A stretch of DNA of 64,000 nucleotides from Eubacteriaceae bacterium UBA6119 (lineage in GTDB: Bacteria; Bacillota; Clostridia; Eubacteriales; UBA1433). The DNA lies in contig DIVZ01000003.1 of the NCBI GenBank assembly GCA_002423395.1, forward strand, positions 1 through 64,000, given 5' to 3'. Positions 18,055 to 27,818 of the stretch are shown here, piece after piece. The first letter of the stretch is position 1. Every line of letters starts with the position of its first letter. The notes under the pieces are model-generated. The model saw nothing but the letters and a program-made list of their open reading frames with translations, had not been told where the DNA came from and ran no database searches. The position numbers and the translations under genes are program-made.

Positions 18055-18109
18055 ACAATAAGCCTTTTATATGTTTTTACATTCTATTAAATAAAGGTCT
18101 TATTGTCAA
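18055..18109 (-). promoter_or_regulatory. mazF promoter with flanking inverted repeat
   Basis: Minus-strand -35 TTGACA (18109-18104), 17-bp spacer, -10 TAGAAT (18086-18081). Two 16-base arms surround the -10: ACAATAAGCCTTTTAT at 18055-18070 and ATAAAGGTCTTATTGT at 18091-18106, complementary at 14 of 16 positions and 20 bases apart. One arm reaches into the -35 box, so a dimeric repressor bound there would block transcription. Alternatively only the downstream arm is transcribed and the symmetry is accidental. Confidence 0.55.
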
Positions 18110-18244
18110 TTCATTCCTTTCGTATAAATTTAACCGTTCTAATTACATTTTATAAAAAAATGTATTTAATGTTACTCTTGTAATAATGTTGCCCTTCACA
18201 GTTAAATTTATACATTTGTTTTTTAATAAAAATAAACTATATAA

Positions 18245-19363
18245 TTATTTGATGTATACTCTTGGCACTCGTTTGCTTATGCCGCATAATATTTCATAAC
18301 TTATAGTATCTGCAATAGTCGCTAAATCATCAGCCCCTATAAGCCCCGGTCCGAAAAGAATTGCGCAATCGCCTTTTTGCACGTCTTTAATATCCGACAA
18401 ATTAACCATAGTTTGATCCATGCATACGGTTCCTAAAACATTTGCTTTTTTGCCTTTTATTTCAGCGAAAGCTTTATTTTTAAATTCTCTTCTGTATCCG
18501 TCTGCATAGCCAATAGGCAGTGTGCCTACTATCATGTCTTTATCTGCCGTAAAGCGTCTGTTATAGCTTATACTTTCACCCATATGAACAGTTTTAATGT
18601 ATGCTATTTCTGTTTCAAGCTGCATTACGGGTTTTAGTTTTACTTTATTTAAATCAACTTCACCTGACGGATAATATCCGTACAAAGATATGCCGAGCCT
18701 TATCAAGTCCATGTCTTTTTGGTCTAAATCTATGCTGCCCGCGCTGTTTGCGGTGTGTTTTTTCGGTATTTCTATTCCCAGCGCCTTAAGTTCGTTTATT
18801 ACATCTAAAAATCTCTGTTTTTGAAGATATGTGTACTCTTTATCTTTTTCATCAGCTGATGCGTAATGAGTAAATATTCCTTGAATTTTTATGTTATCAA
18901 ACTTTGAAATCTTTTGTATTTCTTTGGCGGCATTTTCGTAATTAAACCCTATCCTGCCCATACCTGTATCTACTTTTATGTGGATATTGCATATTTTGTT
19001 TTTCTTTTTTGCGGCGGCGGAAAAAGATTCAGCCGCGTTATATTCAAATACAGCGGGTATTAAATCATACTGGATTATTTGGTCTGCCCAGCTTTCAAGC
19101 GTTGAGCCCATAAGCAAAATGTCTTGGGTTATTCCCGCTTCCCGCAGTTCCAGACCCTCGTCAAAAAACGCTACGCAAAATGTTTTAACTCCTTCATTGG
19201 CAAGCGCCGTCGCGCATTCAACCGCTCCGTGCCCGTATGCGTCCGCCTTGACTACAGGCGCTATTTCAACACCATCACCGAGCAGACTTTTAAACTGCCG
19301 ATAATTATAAATAAGGTTATCCACATAAATTTTCGCAATTGTCGGCCTGTAATACTGTTCCAT
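18245..19363 (-). CDS. alr: Alanine racemase
   Basis: PLP enzyme that makes D-alanine for peptidoglycan, 372 residues. The PLP-binding lysine is Lys39 in VVKADAYGHG. The second-base region appears as LPIGYADGYRREF and VCMDQTMV. ATG is preceded by GGAGG, which overlaps the 3' end of nnr. The 3-base gap to nnr and the nnr-alr order are typical of Clostridia. The downstream mazF is transcribed separately. Confidence 0.96.
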   Translation of the reverse strand: MEQYYRPTIAKIYVDNLIYNYRQFKSLLGDGVEIAPVVKADAYGHGAVECATALANEGVKTFCVAFFDEGLELREAGITQDILLMGSTLESWADQIIQYDLIPAVFEYNAAESFSAAAKKKNKICNIHIKVDTGMGRIGFNYENAAKEIQKISKFDNIKIQGIFTHYASADEKDKEYTYLQKQRFLDVINELKALGIEIPKKHTANSAGSIDLDQKDMDLIRLGISLYGYYPSGEVDLNKVKLKPVMQLETEIAYIKTVHMGESISYNRRFTADKDMIVGTLPIGYADGYRREFKNKAFAEIKGKKANVLGTVCMDQTMVNLSDIKDVQKGDCAILFGPGLIGADDLATIADTISYEILCGISKRVPRVYIK

Positions 19364-19366
19364 TTT

Positions 19367-20884
19367 TTATACCTCCGTCGCTTCAGATATTTCATTGTAG
19401 ACTTCCGACAGGCTTGAAATAATATCCGAAGCAATCATGTATCTTTTATTTAATTTATTCGCCGCTTTAATTCCTGCGGCTGAATGTATATAAACTCCCG
19501 CGCATGCAGCCTTAAACAGGCTGTCGGAATATTTTATGCTTGATGTTATAATTCCGGTAAGCACATCCCCGCTTCCCGCTGTCGCCATTCCGTTGTTGCA
19601 AACATCAAGTATTCTTATTTCGCCGATAGGGTCTGCTATTATTGTTTTATTCATTTTTAAAACTACCACGCTGTCAAATTCACATGCGGCTTTTTGAGCC
19701 GCGTTAATTGGATTTTGTAAAATATCGTCAACTGAACAATTCATTAAAACCGACAGTTCTTTAGTATGAGGCGTTAAAATTGTTTCCGCTTTTTTGTTTT
19801 TTAGAATGCTTATATTTTGTGCAATTACCCCAAACGCTCCCGCATCCAGTACAAGCGGAATGTCTGCGCTTAATAAAATACTTATAAATTCCAAATTATC
19901 TTTGTTATTGCCAAGCCCCATGCCTGCGGCTATTGCAGTTTTTTTGTTTAATAAGTTTATAAGCTCATCGGGTTGTGTAATTTCATGCACCATACATTCA
20001 ATAGGAGCTTTTATTGAAATTAATTTATAGGCTTCCTGCAAAGCTGCAATATGAACAAGCCCTGCGCCGTTTCTATACGCAGCGGATGCCGCAAGCACGG
20101 CCGAGCCTTCCATTGACTTGCTTCCGCCGAAAACTAATATATTGCCCTTATTATATTTATGGATATTGAAATTCAATACTTTAATGTAACTTAATGCTTC
20201 TTCTTTTGATAATATACTTGCTCTGCAGTCAGCGCATTCTTTAAGCGATATATCTTTTATTATTTTTCTTTTAGAGTAATCGTCCGCATCGTTTAGAATA
20301 TTGCCGTATTTTAAATACTGCATTACAACAACAATATCGGCTTTTACGGCCTGCTTCATGGCAAGCCCGCTGTCACCACATATGCCGGAAGGAATGTCTA
20401 TCGAAATTACGGGTTTATTTTGGATATTGATTAAAGTTATAAGTCCGCAGTATATTCCTGATACGTCTTTGTTTAATCCCGTACCTAATAAAGCATCGAC
20501 TATAATATCGCATTGAGTTAAATATTCATTGGCACATTCTATATTAATGCTGTCTATTGTAATAATATCTGCTTTTAAGTATTTTGCTTTATCGTAATAG
20601 TAAGCTGACTCGGCATTCAAATTTTCATATTTTTCCGCCATTAAAATGACTGTATGCAAATTTGATCTTTTTAAAATAAGCGCAAGCGCAAGCCCGTCCG
20701 CTCCGTTATGGCCTTTGCCGCAGACAATGGATATTTTTTTTGTATACAACGGTGCGTACTCATCTTTTAGCACTTCATATACGGCGTTTGCCGCTTTGTA
20801 TATAATACTTTTTATATCAATATTTTCTTCATTAATTGTTTTTAAGTCAAGTTGCCTGCTTTGATAAACACTGATTACATTCAT
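19367..20884 (-). CDS. nnr: Bifunctional NAD(P)H-hydrate epimerase / dehydratase
   Basis: Repairs hydrated NAD(P)H. The N-terminal YjeF_N epimerase domain (about 1-215) shows GKGHNGADGLALA and DALLGTGL. The C-terminal ADP-dependent dehydratase domain (about 230-505) shows VFGGSKSMEGSAVLAA, LTPHTKE and the AGSGDVLTGI catalytic loop. 505 residues fits the fused type. ATG is 18-20 bases downstream of its predicted -10 region plus a short leader with a weak AAGG site. It is co-transcribed with alr. Confidence 0.95.
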   Translation of the reverse strand: MNVISVYQSRQLDLKTINEENIDIKSIIYKAANAVYEVLKDEYAPLYTKKISIVCGKGHNGADGLALALILKRSNLHTVILMAEKYENLNAESAYYYDKAKYLKADIITIDSINIECANEYLTQCDIIVDALLGTGLNKDVSGIYCGLITLINIQNKPVISIDIPSGICGDSGLAMKQAVKADIVVVMQYLKYGNILNDADDYSKRKIIKDISLKECADCRASILSKEEALSYIKVLNFNIHKYNKGNILVFGGSKSMEGSAVLAASAAYRNGAGLVHIAALQEAYKLISIKAPIECMVHEITQPDELINLLNKKTAIAAGMGLGNNKDNLEFISILLSADIPLVLDAGAFGVIAQNISILKNKKAETILTPHTKELSVLMNCSVDDILQNPINAAQKAACEFDSVVVLKMNKTIIADPIGEIRILDVCNNGMATAGSGDVLTGIITSSIKYSDSLFKAACAGVYIHSAAGIKAANKLNKRYMIASDIISSLSEVYNEISEATEV

Positions 20885-20916
20885 TTATATCTGCCTTTTT
20901 GAAAATAATTATTTCT

Positions 20917-20945
20917 ATTATAGCAAATAAAAAAACACATGGTAA
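20917..20945 (-). promoter_or_regulatory. Probable promoter of nnr-alr
   Basis: Minus-strand -35 TTACCA (20945-20940), 17-bp spacer and -10 TATAAT (20922-20917). The -35 lies inside the stem of the preceding terminator. The -10 is perfect and the -35 matches 4 of 6. Confidence 0.5.
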
Positions 20946-20972
20946 AATATTTAAAATATTTTACCATTGTGT
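20928..20972 (-). terminator. Terminator after the XRE regulator gene
   Basis: On the minus strand ACACAATGGTAAAATATTT (from 20972) pairs with a matching arm ending at 20935 with one bulged base, then a run of seven T. It is a long AT-rich stem in the right place, 13 bases after the regulator stop. Confidence 0.75.
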
Positions 20973-20984
20973 TTTCGCTTTTAA

Positions 20985-21299
20985 TTATTCCATTAAGCCT
21001 TCAATGTAAGCTAATACTTTTGACTTCTTCGTACTGTTGAGCTTTTTAAAATTGCTCAGCAATTGAATTTCTTGTGAAGTAAGTTTAGTATTGTCAATAT
21101 ATTTTCTTACATCGCTTCTCTTAGTGAAATAATCTAAGGATACATCGAAGTAATTAGCAAATTTGTTACAAGCAACAATTTCCGGCATTCTTGCGCCTGT
21201 TTCATAAAAGCTGATTGCAGATTGCGACATATCCAGTTTTTCGGCAAGAGCTTTTTGGCTCATGCCCATCTCTTCTCTTAGTTCTTTTAACCTAAACAA
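20985..21299 (-). CDS. XRE-family helix-turn-helix regulator
   Basis: Small DNA-binding protein with the Cro/CI helix-turn-helix in its first 60 residues: LREEMGMSQKALAEKLDMSQ, then SAISFYETGARMPE. The remaining 40 residues are charged and helical (NFKKLNSTKKSKVLAYIEGL). I choose the TTG at 21299 because GAGG sits six bases before it, giving 104 residues; the ATG seven codons upstream (21320) has no ribosome binding site. Monocistronic, with its own terminator and an AT-rich upstream region. The target genes cannot be read from the sequence. Confidence 0.88.
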   Translation of the reverse strand: MFRLKELREEMGMSQKALAEKLDMSQSAISFYETGARMPEIVACNKFANYFDVSLDYFTKRSDVRKYIDNTKLTSQEIQLLSNFKKLNSTKKSKVLAYIEGLME

Positions 21300-21528
21300 T
21301 TGACACCTCTTAATTTGCATAAATTTATAATTATATTATAATTCATTTTTTTAATAATTAGTATGCTAAATTTATATATTTTTATAATTTTTTTTAAAAA
21401 TTATTTTTTTATGCCGTTATATTAATAAAAATTACGTAAATTATCTCTCAATTTTTAAGGTAATTAACCATTTTTTTATATTTTTAATAAAATTTATAGT
21501 AATCAAAATATCTTATACAATATTTTTC

Positions 21529-22839
21529 TTAATTCTTTCTGTTTTTGTTCCTTAAATTTTTTTGGAATTTCTTAAAATCTTTTCTTTTTCTCCTGCTGTA
21601 TTCCTTTTCTCTGTAGAATCTTGCGATTTTAATATCGAGTAATTCTTTTTCAAAAACAGTTTCTTCTTTGACATTCTCATCAGGAGGTTTGCGAAGCCAG
21701 TCTTTTACCAATATTCTTAATACTCCAAAAATCGGCACCGCTAAGAGCATTCCTGCAATGCCCCAGAATTTACCGAATATAACAATAGAAAAAATTACCC
21801 AGAATGCGTTGATGCCAATTGAATCTCCCAGAATTTTGGGTTGAATTATATTTTCCTCAATCTGCTGCGCGACAACTATTATAATTAAAACCCATAACCC
21901 GTAAATAGGAGATGTAAGCATCGCAAGCAAAACTGCAGGAACGGACCCTATGATGGGACCGAAAACGGGCACCATATTTGTTATACCTACTATAATGGCT
22001 ATTAAAAAAGCGTATTTGATTTTAAGTATTATACATGGTATTAATACCAAAATAATAATAACAAGTGAACATAAAGCTTTTCCTGTTAGAAATGTGTAGA
22101 ACATTTCATCCATCAATATTAACAGATAATTTGCTCTGTAATAAAATTTTACAGAAATCTTTTTAACAACACACGAAATTTGATTAACGAGTTTGTCTTT
22201 ATCAATAAGCATGTATATTGCAAAAAATATTGAAAGAATAATATTCACAATTGCTGTGCCGGTTGTTACTATAAAATTTAGAAAATAGGTTGCCAGTTTT
22301 TCCAAAACTATCTGCAGATCATTTACCCACGATGTTATTAATAAACGGATTTTATCAGAGCTGCTTATATCAATATTAAAAAAGTCCATTACATTAACAA
22401 AGCGTTCGTCCGCCATTAATCTGTTGCCGACTTCTACCGCGTTGTTCATATACGCAGGTATGCTGATTATCATCTGACTTATGCTGTTGACAATTCCAGG
22501 TATAGCGAAATAGATTATTAAAAATATTATTAAAAGAAATAATAAAACTGAAATTATCACTGATATAACTTTTCTTGTTTTGTTGGCTATATATACTTTT
22601 TTTAATTTAAGTAAATTTTTATCAAAAAATCTTGTCGGTCTGTATAATATATAAGCAATAATAAATCCCCATAATATCGGCTTAATTAATGCAAATAAAT
22701 ATTTTAAAACATTTGCTAAAAATTTAAATACATCAGATATATTATATATTAAAACTAAAAACAAAATAACGCAGCATAAAGATGCTGCTGCATATAAACT
22801 TATCTTTAAATATTTGCTGTCAAATTTTATTTTTTTCAT
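21529..22839 (-). CDS. AI-2E family (DUF20) transporter-like membrane protein
   Basis: 436-residue membrane protein of the AI-2E/PerM family. Hydrophobic segments occur near residues 12-60, 90-115, 200-260, 280-320 and 340-375. The signature GITNMVPVFGPIIGSVPA and EENIIQPKILGDSIGI are clear. Members act as quorum-signal exporters, Na+/H+ antiporters or unknown exporters, so the substrate cannot be assigned. The C-terminus is strongly basic (RRKRKDFKKFQKN). The start has only a weak GGAAAA site. It is divergent from lspA. Confidence 0.88.
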   Translation of the reverse strand: MKKIKFDSKYLKISLYAAASLCCVILFLVLIYNISDVFKFLANVLKYLFALIKPILWGFIIAYILYRPTRFFDKNLLKLKKVYIANKTRKVISVIISVLLFLLIIFLIIYFAIPGIVNSISQMIISIPAYMNNAVEVGNRLMADERFVNVMDFFNIDISSSDKIRLLITSWVNDLQIVLEKLATYFLNFIVTTGTAIVNIILSIFFAIYMLIDKDKLVNQISCVVKKISVKFYYRANYLLILMDEMFYTFLTGKALCSLVIIILVLIPCIILKIKYAFLIAIIVGITNMVPVFGPIIGSVPAVLLAMLTSPIYGLWVLIIIVVAQQIEENIIQPKILGDSIGINAFWVIFSIVIFGKFWGIAGMLLAVPIFGVLRILVKDWLRKPPDENVKEETVFEKELLDIKIARFYREKEYSRRKRKDFKKFQKNLRNKNRKN

Positions 22840-22916
22840 ATCTTTATTTTCCGTTAAAAATTATTTTTTATATTAAAATTATGTTATAATACATAAAAAA
22901 TATCTAAGGGTGTTTC

Positions 22917-23378
22917 ATGATTTATTTTTTTATCGCTTTAGCAATTATACTAATTGATATTTTTACCAAGTATTTGGCTTCAAAGTTTTTATCAGATATA
23001 TTTACGTATCCGATTATCAATAATGTTTTTCATTTGACATATACAGAAAACACGGGTGCGGCTTTCAGCATTTTTACGGGACGACAAGCTTTTTTGATAG
23101 CCATAACATCTGTTTTTCTAATACTTCTAATATGCTATATAATTTATTCTCATAGAAAATATAAAAAACTTTTATTAAGTAATCTTGCAATAACTTTTAT
23201 TATAGCAGGAGGCGCCGGCAATTTAATAAGCCGCATACATTTCGGTTATGTAGTTGATATTTTTGATTTCAGACTTATTAAATTTGCAATTTTCAATGTA
23301 GCCGATATATTTATTACAATCGGCACTATATTATTGATTTTGTGTGTTCTGTTTTTCGAAAAAGATTTACTCAAATGA
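22917..23378 (+). CDS. lspA: Lipoprotein signal peptidase (signal peptidase II)
   Basis: Membrane aspartyl protease that cleaves prolipoproteins after lipidation. 153 residues with four hydrophobic segments. The catalytic pair is Asp114 (YVVDIFDF) and Asp130 (FNVADIFI); the NTGAAFS motif lies at 45-51. GGGTG stands about four bases before the ATG. It is a lone plus-strand gene between two minus-strand genes and ends three bases from the convergent ispE with no obvious terminator. A likely client, a lipobox-bearing clostripain-like protein, is encoded at 31.2-32.9 kb. Confidence 0.95.
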   Translation: MIYFFIALAIILIDIFTKYLASKFLSDIFTYPIINNVFHLTYTENTGAAFSIFTGRQAFLIAITSVFLILLICYIIYSHRKYKKLLLSNLAITFIIAGGAGNLISRIHFGYVVDIFDFRLIKFAIFNVADIFITIGTILLILCVLFFEKDLLK

Positions 23379-23381
23379 TAA

Positions 23382-24233
23382 TTAAATAAATTTGCATTTA
23401 AAAATATTTCTGTGTTTATTTTTTAAAGTATTAAATGATAGTGTGCATTCATAGTCATTTTCGAATAAACCGAACACAGCAGAGCCGCTTCCCGTCATCA
23501 ACGCTGTTATTGCTCCGCAATCTAAAATGTCCTTTTTTAAGCTTATAATTTGTGCTTTTTGATCAATTACATCTTCGAAGGTATTGATTGTGTATTGTTT
23601 AATTTTTTCTTTGTTATGCTCTAAATAAGCCGAATACAATGCTTCTGAGCTGCACTTATTTTCCAAGTTAAGCGGATTGATTGAAGCATAAGCAGTTTTT
23701 GTACAAATTCCGAAATCAGGTTTAATAATAATTAAATAATAGCCGTTCAACTGATTTTTCTGAATTATTTTATCGCCTACACCCTCTACAACAGCGGTGC
23801 CGCTGCCGAAGAAAAACGGAACATCGCATCCTACTTTTAATCCCAGATTAAATTTTTCATCATATTTAAGATTTGTTTTATATAAAACATCAAGCGCGTC
23901 AATTACTGCCGCCGCATTTGCGCTGCTACCGCCCAGCCCTGCCTGGTGAGGCACATTTTTTTTAATATATATGTCTGCTCCTGATTTTATTTTTGTATAA
24001 TCAAAAAAATATCGGCTTGCAAGATATGCTGTATTATATTTTATTTCTGAATTTAGCTTATCAATGTTTGTCTTAACATCAAGACTATTTTCTTTTTTGC
24101 ATACCTTAATTTCATCGAATAGATTAATTTTTTGCATCAGCGATGATATTTCGTGATAATTATTAGGAAGCCTTTTTAATATGTTAAGACAAAGATTTAT
24201 TTTAGCGTATGATTTAACCTCTATTGTATTCAT
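23382..24233 (-). CDS. ispE: 4-diphosphocytidyl-2-C-methyl-D-erythritol kinase
   Basis: GHMP kinase of the MEP (non-mevalonate) isoprenoid pathway. YAKINLCLNI at residues 8-17 and the ATP-binding PHQAGLGGSSANAAAVI near residue 95 are definitive; MTGSGSAVFGLF is the third GHMP motif. 283 residues is normal. Six bases separate it from the upstream addA, and no Shine-Dalgarno is seen before the ATG, so translation may depend on coupling with addA. Its location behind the addBA repair genes is unusual. Confidence 0.95.
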   Translation of the reverse strand: MNTIEVKSYAKINLCLNILKRLPNNYHEISSLMQKINLFDEIKVCKKENSLDVKTNIDKLNSEIKYNTAYLASRYFFDYTKIKSGADIYIKKNVPHQAGLGGSSANAAAVIDALDVLYKTNLKYDEKFNLGLKVGCDVPFFFGSGTAVVEGVGDKIIQKNQLNGYYLIIIKPDFGICTKTAYASINPLNLENKCSSEALYSAYLEHNKEKIKQYTINTFEDVIDQKAQIISLKKDILDCGAITALMTGSGSAVFGLFENDYECTLSFNTLKNKHRNIFKCKFI

Positions 24234-24239
24234 TTATTA

Positions 24240-27200
24240 TTAATTAATTATTATATTATCTCCCATATTTATAAAACTCAATATGCATTTAACGTTTTTC
24301 ACATTCATTATCTTTTCATATGCATCCCGATACATTTTTATTTGTATTGAGTATTCTTGAGTTTTTTCATCCTTGCTTATTTCATTATAATAAATATCAG
24401 TTTTATAATCAATGATATATATTTCTCCTCCGCTTTTTATTACACAGTCTATTATTCCCTGAACATATATCTTTTTATCGTCTGAATATATGTTATCTTC
24501 AATTTTATTTGCGTTTTCAATATAGTAAAATTCTACTTCCCTTTTAACGCTTTCAGCATTTAATACCAGCCTGCCTGTATCCGACTTAAAGAAGTTTACT
24601 ATTAAGTCTGCTTTAACTAAATCTTTTTCTTTTTTATCAATAACATTTGTATATAATAACTCATCCAGATATTTATTTATATAAACTTCATAGTCTGTTT
24701 TTTTCATTTCTTCTAAATTTATTGTCTGCATTATGTAATGAGTGATTTGACCTTTTCTGAGTGCAAAGTTATTTTCATCGGCATTTTCAAACGACATATA
24801 TTTTTTTACAGTTTTTTTGTTTTTTATTTGTGTTACGCTAAGTTTTTGCGGCAGATTAATATCGTCTTTGTAATCATATGTCCAATTTAATTTGTTTTTG
24901 ATTTGTACGTCTAATAGTTCATTATCGCCGCTTTTAAGCAATTTAAAGATATCTTTTTTTGCCAGTCTTTTTTCTTTTTTTGCGCCTTCATATGTACATT
25001 GGGTAAATTGTATATTAAATATATCTTTATCCCAAGTTAAATCCTTTTTCATAGCGGCATACATTATCCAGTCAATGTAAGTATTAAATGACTTTATTTG
25101 ATTGGACATTATTTCTTTATTCCATTTATTTTTTTTGTTTTCAATTTCTTTAGCGTTTTTTATAGACGTTATAATAAGCCTTTCTTCGGCTCTTGTCATA
25201 GCAACGTATAAAAGCCTCATCTGCTCGGCTATAATTTCATCATCAACAGCGCTTTTAATGGCGATTTTAGCCAAACTGTCGCACTTGTATCCGAGTTTAA
25301 TATCATAAAAGGTTGCGCCTACGCCCAGAGATTTATGAAATATTATTTCTTTCTGCAAATCGGCTTTATTAAATTCTTTAAACGTTCTGCCTAATATGAC
25401 AACAGGAAATTCAAGTCCTTTGCTTTTATGTATGCTCATTATTTTTACGCAGTTTGTTTTTTTGTCCGCAGGTGATGATGAAAAGTTATCAGCTTGAGAT
25501 ATTTTTATTTTTTTTATGTAATTAACAAATCCAAACAACCCGCACGCGCCGCTTTTTTCATATTTTTTTGCAATATCCATAAGTTGCGTAAGGTTGTCTT
25601 TCCTGCTGCTTCCTTGTTCAAGCAAAGCGACATATTCATAATAGCCTGTATCATCGTAAATTTTTAAAATAAGATCATATATTCCTATATGCCTGCTTAA
25701 CGCTCTGTATGTACTTATAAATTTATTAAACTCCTTCAATTTTCTGCTTAGATTATCCGTATTATTTTCAATATATTGTTTTATTGCTTCATAGTAAAAG
25801 CCCTTATTATATTCTTTTCTGATGTTAAACATGTCTTTTATGGAAAAATCAAAAAAAGGAGCTCTCATAACAGATATTAATGAAATATCATCATAATCAT
25901 TATCTATTACGCAAAGCAGATTAATAAGTAAACATACTTCCATATTATCGAAAAAGTTTTTATTGGCATCAAAGAGTACCGGAATATTGTTTTGTGTAAA
26001 CACATCCGCATAGTGCGGTCCGTCTACATTAGCACTTGACAATAATATTGCTATATCTCTGTATTCCACATTTCTGTATATGTTTTTTTCTTTATCAAAT
26101 ATCTGTGTGCCAAGCAGATTTTTTATTATCCCGACTGTGTTTACCGCTTCCAATTCCGCATTTTCATATTCTTCTAAATAGTCTTCCTCGGCCTGTATAT
26201 CAGCCTCCTGCCCTTTGTCGTCCGATTTTTTTTCCGGTTTCGCAAATATATATATTTCGGTTTTCGCGCCTGCGCATTCTTCATTTTCCGAATATACAAG
26301 TTTCGCGTCATCATCATATTCAATGTCTGCTGACTCTTTATTCATAATCGAGCTGAAAACCGCGTTGACGCAGTCAATTACATACTCACTGCTGCGAAAG
26401 TTCTTATTTAAAATAATAAGCTCGTTTTTTTGTTTTTCTTTTTTGTAAAGTTCATATTTGCTGTTGAATATATCGGGCTCAGCCAGCCTAAAGCGGTATA
26501 TGCTTTGTTTTACATCCCCAACCATAAACATATTGTCCTCTTTTGATACCAGCTTTAAAATCTCTTCCTGCAGAAGACTAATATCCTGATATTCATCAAT
26601 ATAAACATAATCGTAACTTTCTTTTATTTCCCGGCTAATATCTTTGTTTTTCAAAATTTCCAGACAAATATGCTCGCAGTCATTAAAAGTGATTACTTTT
26701 CTTTTAGCTTTTTTTTCTTTATAACAGCCGTCAAATTTTTCAATAACGTCATATAAAGATGAAAGAAGCGTATATAGTGCATCATTTTCTTTTTGCGCTT
26801 TATCAAAGCTGTATAACTTTATATCATTCGCAATTTTTTTAGACAGCGCCTTAGCGTTATCGCGCATATTTTTTACGTCGTCTTTTAAAGAACCGTTATA
26901 TTTTGGCGGTATTCTAAGCGGTGAAAATTCAAACGAGTTACAGATATCAATAATATTATTTCCTGATTCTATTGCGTATAATAAGCTCTCTATTTTGGCT
27001 TTTTCTTCCCTAAGCTGGTTGATGCTTTTATCATCGAAGCCATACGCCAGATTAATTGCCGTTTTTTGCAGCTGTATCGCATTATTTAAAACTTCCGCAT
27101 ATTGACTGTATATTTGCTTCGTCCACTTACTGTTTTCTAAGTCAGTGCATGTTTTATAATATTCAATTTCTTCTTTAAGCCATAAAAGCCCCTCCGGCCT

Positions 27201-27818
27201 GCTTTGAGAGTAGTCATATGACTGAAGAATAATTTGTTTTAAATTATCAAGGCCTTTTGCGGTAATATATGTATCGCTAAGGGATATAAAGGCCTCGTCG
27301 CTTTGTTGGTATAGCGCTGCAAGCGCTTCACCTAAAGCCTCTTCCCTTAGCAGAATATCTTCGTCTCCGTCAATTATTGAAAAATCGCACGGAGCGTTAG
27401 TTACATAAAAGTAGCTTTTGATTATTTTTATGCATATCGAATGAAGCGTGCCGATATCTGCGCTTGGCAAATATGATAATTGTTCTCTTAAATGTTTTGA
27501 GTTTATATTTTCTTCATATATTAAATTATTTAAAGCGTCATATATTTTTTTACTCATCTGCGCCGCTGCCGCATTAGTAAAAGTCGCTATAAGAATTTTT
27601 CTGATATCTTTATTATCTATTGCTATTAATTTTAAAATACGCTGCACAAGCACAAATGTTTTGCCGCTGCCTGCGGCTGCGGAGATTAAAATATTCTTGT
27701 TCTCGTTAAAATTAACGGCGTATTTTTGCCCTTCCGTCATTTTTTCCTGATTATTTAAAATTGCGCTTTTAACTTCTTCGAAGGTTATAGCATCCTGCGC
27801 TATTATCTTATTCATCAT
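24240..27818 (-). CDS. addA: ATP-dependent helicase/nuclease subunit A
   Basis: Helicase-nuclease that, with AddB, resects double-strand breaks for RecA; the Gram-positive counterpart of RecBCD. 1192 residues. Walker A AAAGSGKT is at 47-54, Walker B appears as YVYIDEYQDIS, and SIHKSKGLEFPVV and LLYVAMTRAEERL are UvrD-family motifs V-VI. The C-terminal RecB-type nuclease shows GIIDCVIKSG then IDYKTD. The start is one of two consecutive ATGs (27818 or 27815) overlapping the stop of addB, so the two are translationally coupled. Confidence 0.96.
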   Translation of the reverse strand: MMNKIIAQDAITFEEVKSAILNNQEKMTEGQKYAVNFNENKNILISAAAGSGKTFVLVQRILKLIAIDNKDIRKILIATFTNAAAAQMSKKIYDALNNLIYEENINSKHLREQLSYLPSADIGTLHSICIKIIKSYFYVTNAPCDFSIIDGDEDILLREEALGEALAALYQQSDEAFISLSDTYITAKGLDNLKQIILQSYDYSQSRPEGLLWLKEEIEYYKTCTDLENSKWTKQIYSQYAEVLNNAIQLQKTAINLAYGFDDKSINQLREEKAKIESLLYAIESGNNIIDICNSFEFSPLRIPPKYNGSLKDDVKNMRDNAKALSKKIANDIKLYSFDKAQKENDALYTLLSSLYDVIEKFDGCYKEKKAKRKVITFNDCEHICLEILKNKDISREIKESYDYVYIDEYQDISLLQEEILKLVSKEDNMFMVGDVKQSIYRFRLAEPDIFNSKYELYKKEKQKNELIILNKNFRSSEYVIDCVNAVFSSIMNKESADIEYDDDAKLVYSENEECAGAKTEIYIFAKPEKKSDDKGQEADIQAEEDYLEEYENAELEAVNTVGIIKNLLGTQIFDKEKNIYRNVEYRDIAILLSSANVDGPHYADVFTQNNIPVLFDANKNFFDNMEVCLLINLLCVIDNDYDDISLISVMRAPFFDFSIKDMFNIRKEYNKGFYYEAIKQYIENNTDNLSRKLKEFNKFISTYRALSRHIGIYDLILKIYDDTGYYEYVALLEQGSSRKDNLTQLMDIAKKYEKSGACGLFGFVNYIKKIKISQADNFSSSPADKKTNCVKIMSIHKSKGLEFPVVILGRTFKEFNKADLQKEIIFHKSLGVGATFYDIKLGYKCDSLAKIAIKSAVDDEIIAEQMRLLYVAMTRAEERLIITSIKNAKEIENKKNKWNKEIMSNQIKSFNTYIDWIMYAAMKKDLTWDKDIFNIQFTQCTYEGAKKEKRLAKKDIFKLLKSGDNELLDVQIKNKLNWTYDYKDDINLPQKLSVTQIKNKKTVKKYMSFENADENNFALRKGQITHYIMQTINLEEMKKTDYEVYINKYLDELLYTNVIDKKEKDLVKADLIVNFFKSDTGRLVLNAESVKREVEFYYIENANKIEDNIYSDDKKIYVQGIIDCVIKSGGEIYIIDYKTDIYYNEISKDEKTQEYSIQIKMYRDAYEKIMNVKNVKCILSFINMGDNIIIN

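Noticed and set aside
18007..18244. Searched for a MazE/EndoAI-type antitoxin between alr and mazF
   Set aside because: Stops in all frames of the minus strand break any frame of useful length; only a promoter and an inverted repeat were found.
21358..21370. TTAG-TATG-CTAA palindrome upstream of the XRE gene as an operator
   Set aside because: Arms are only four bases and lie in extremely AT-rich DNA; too weak to report as a site.
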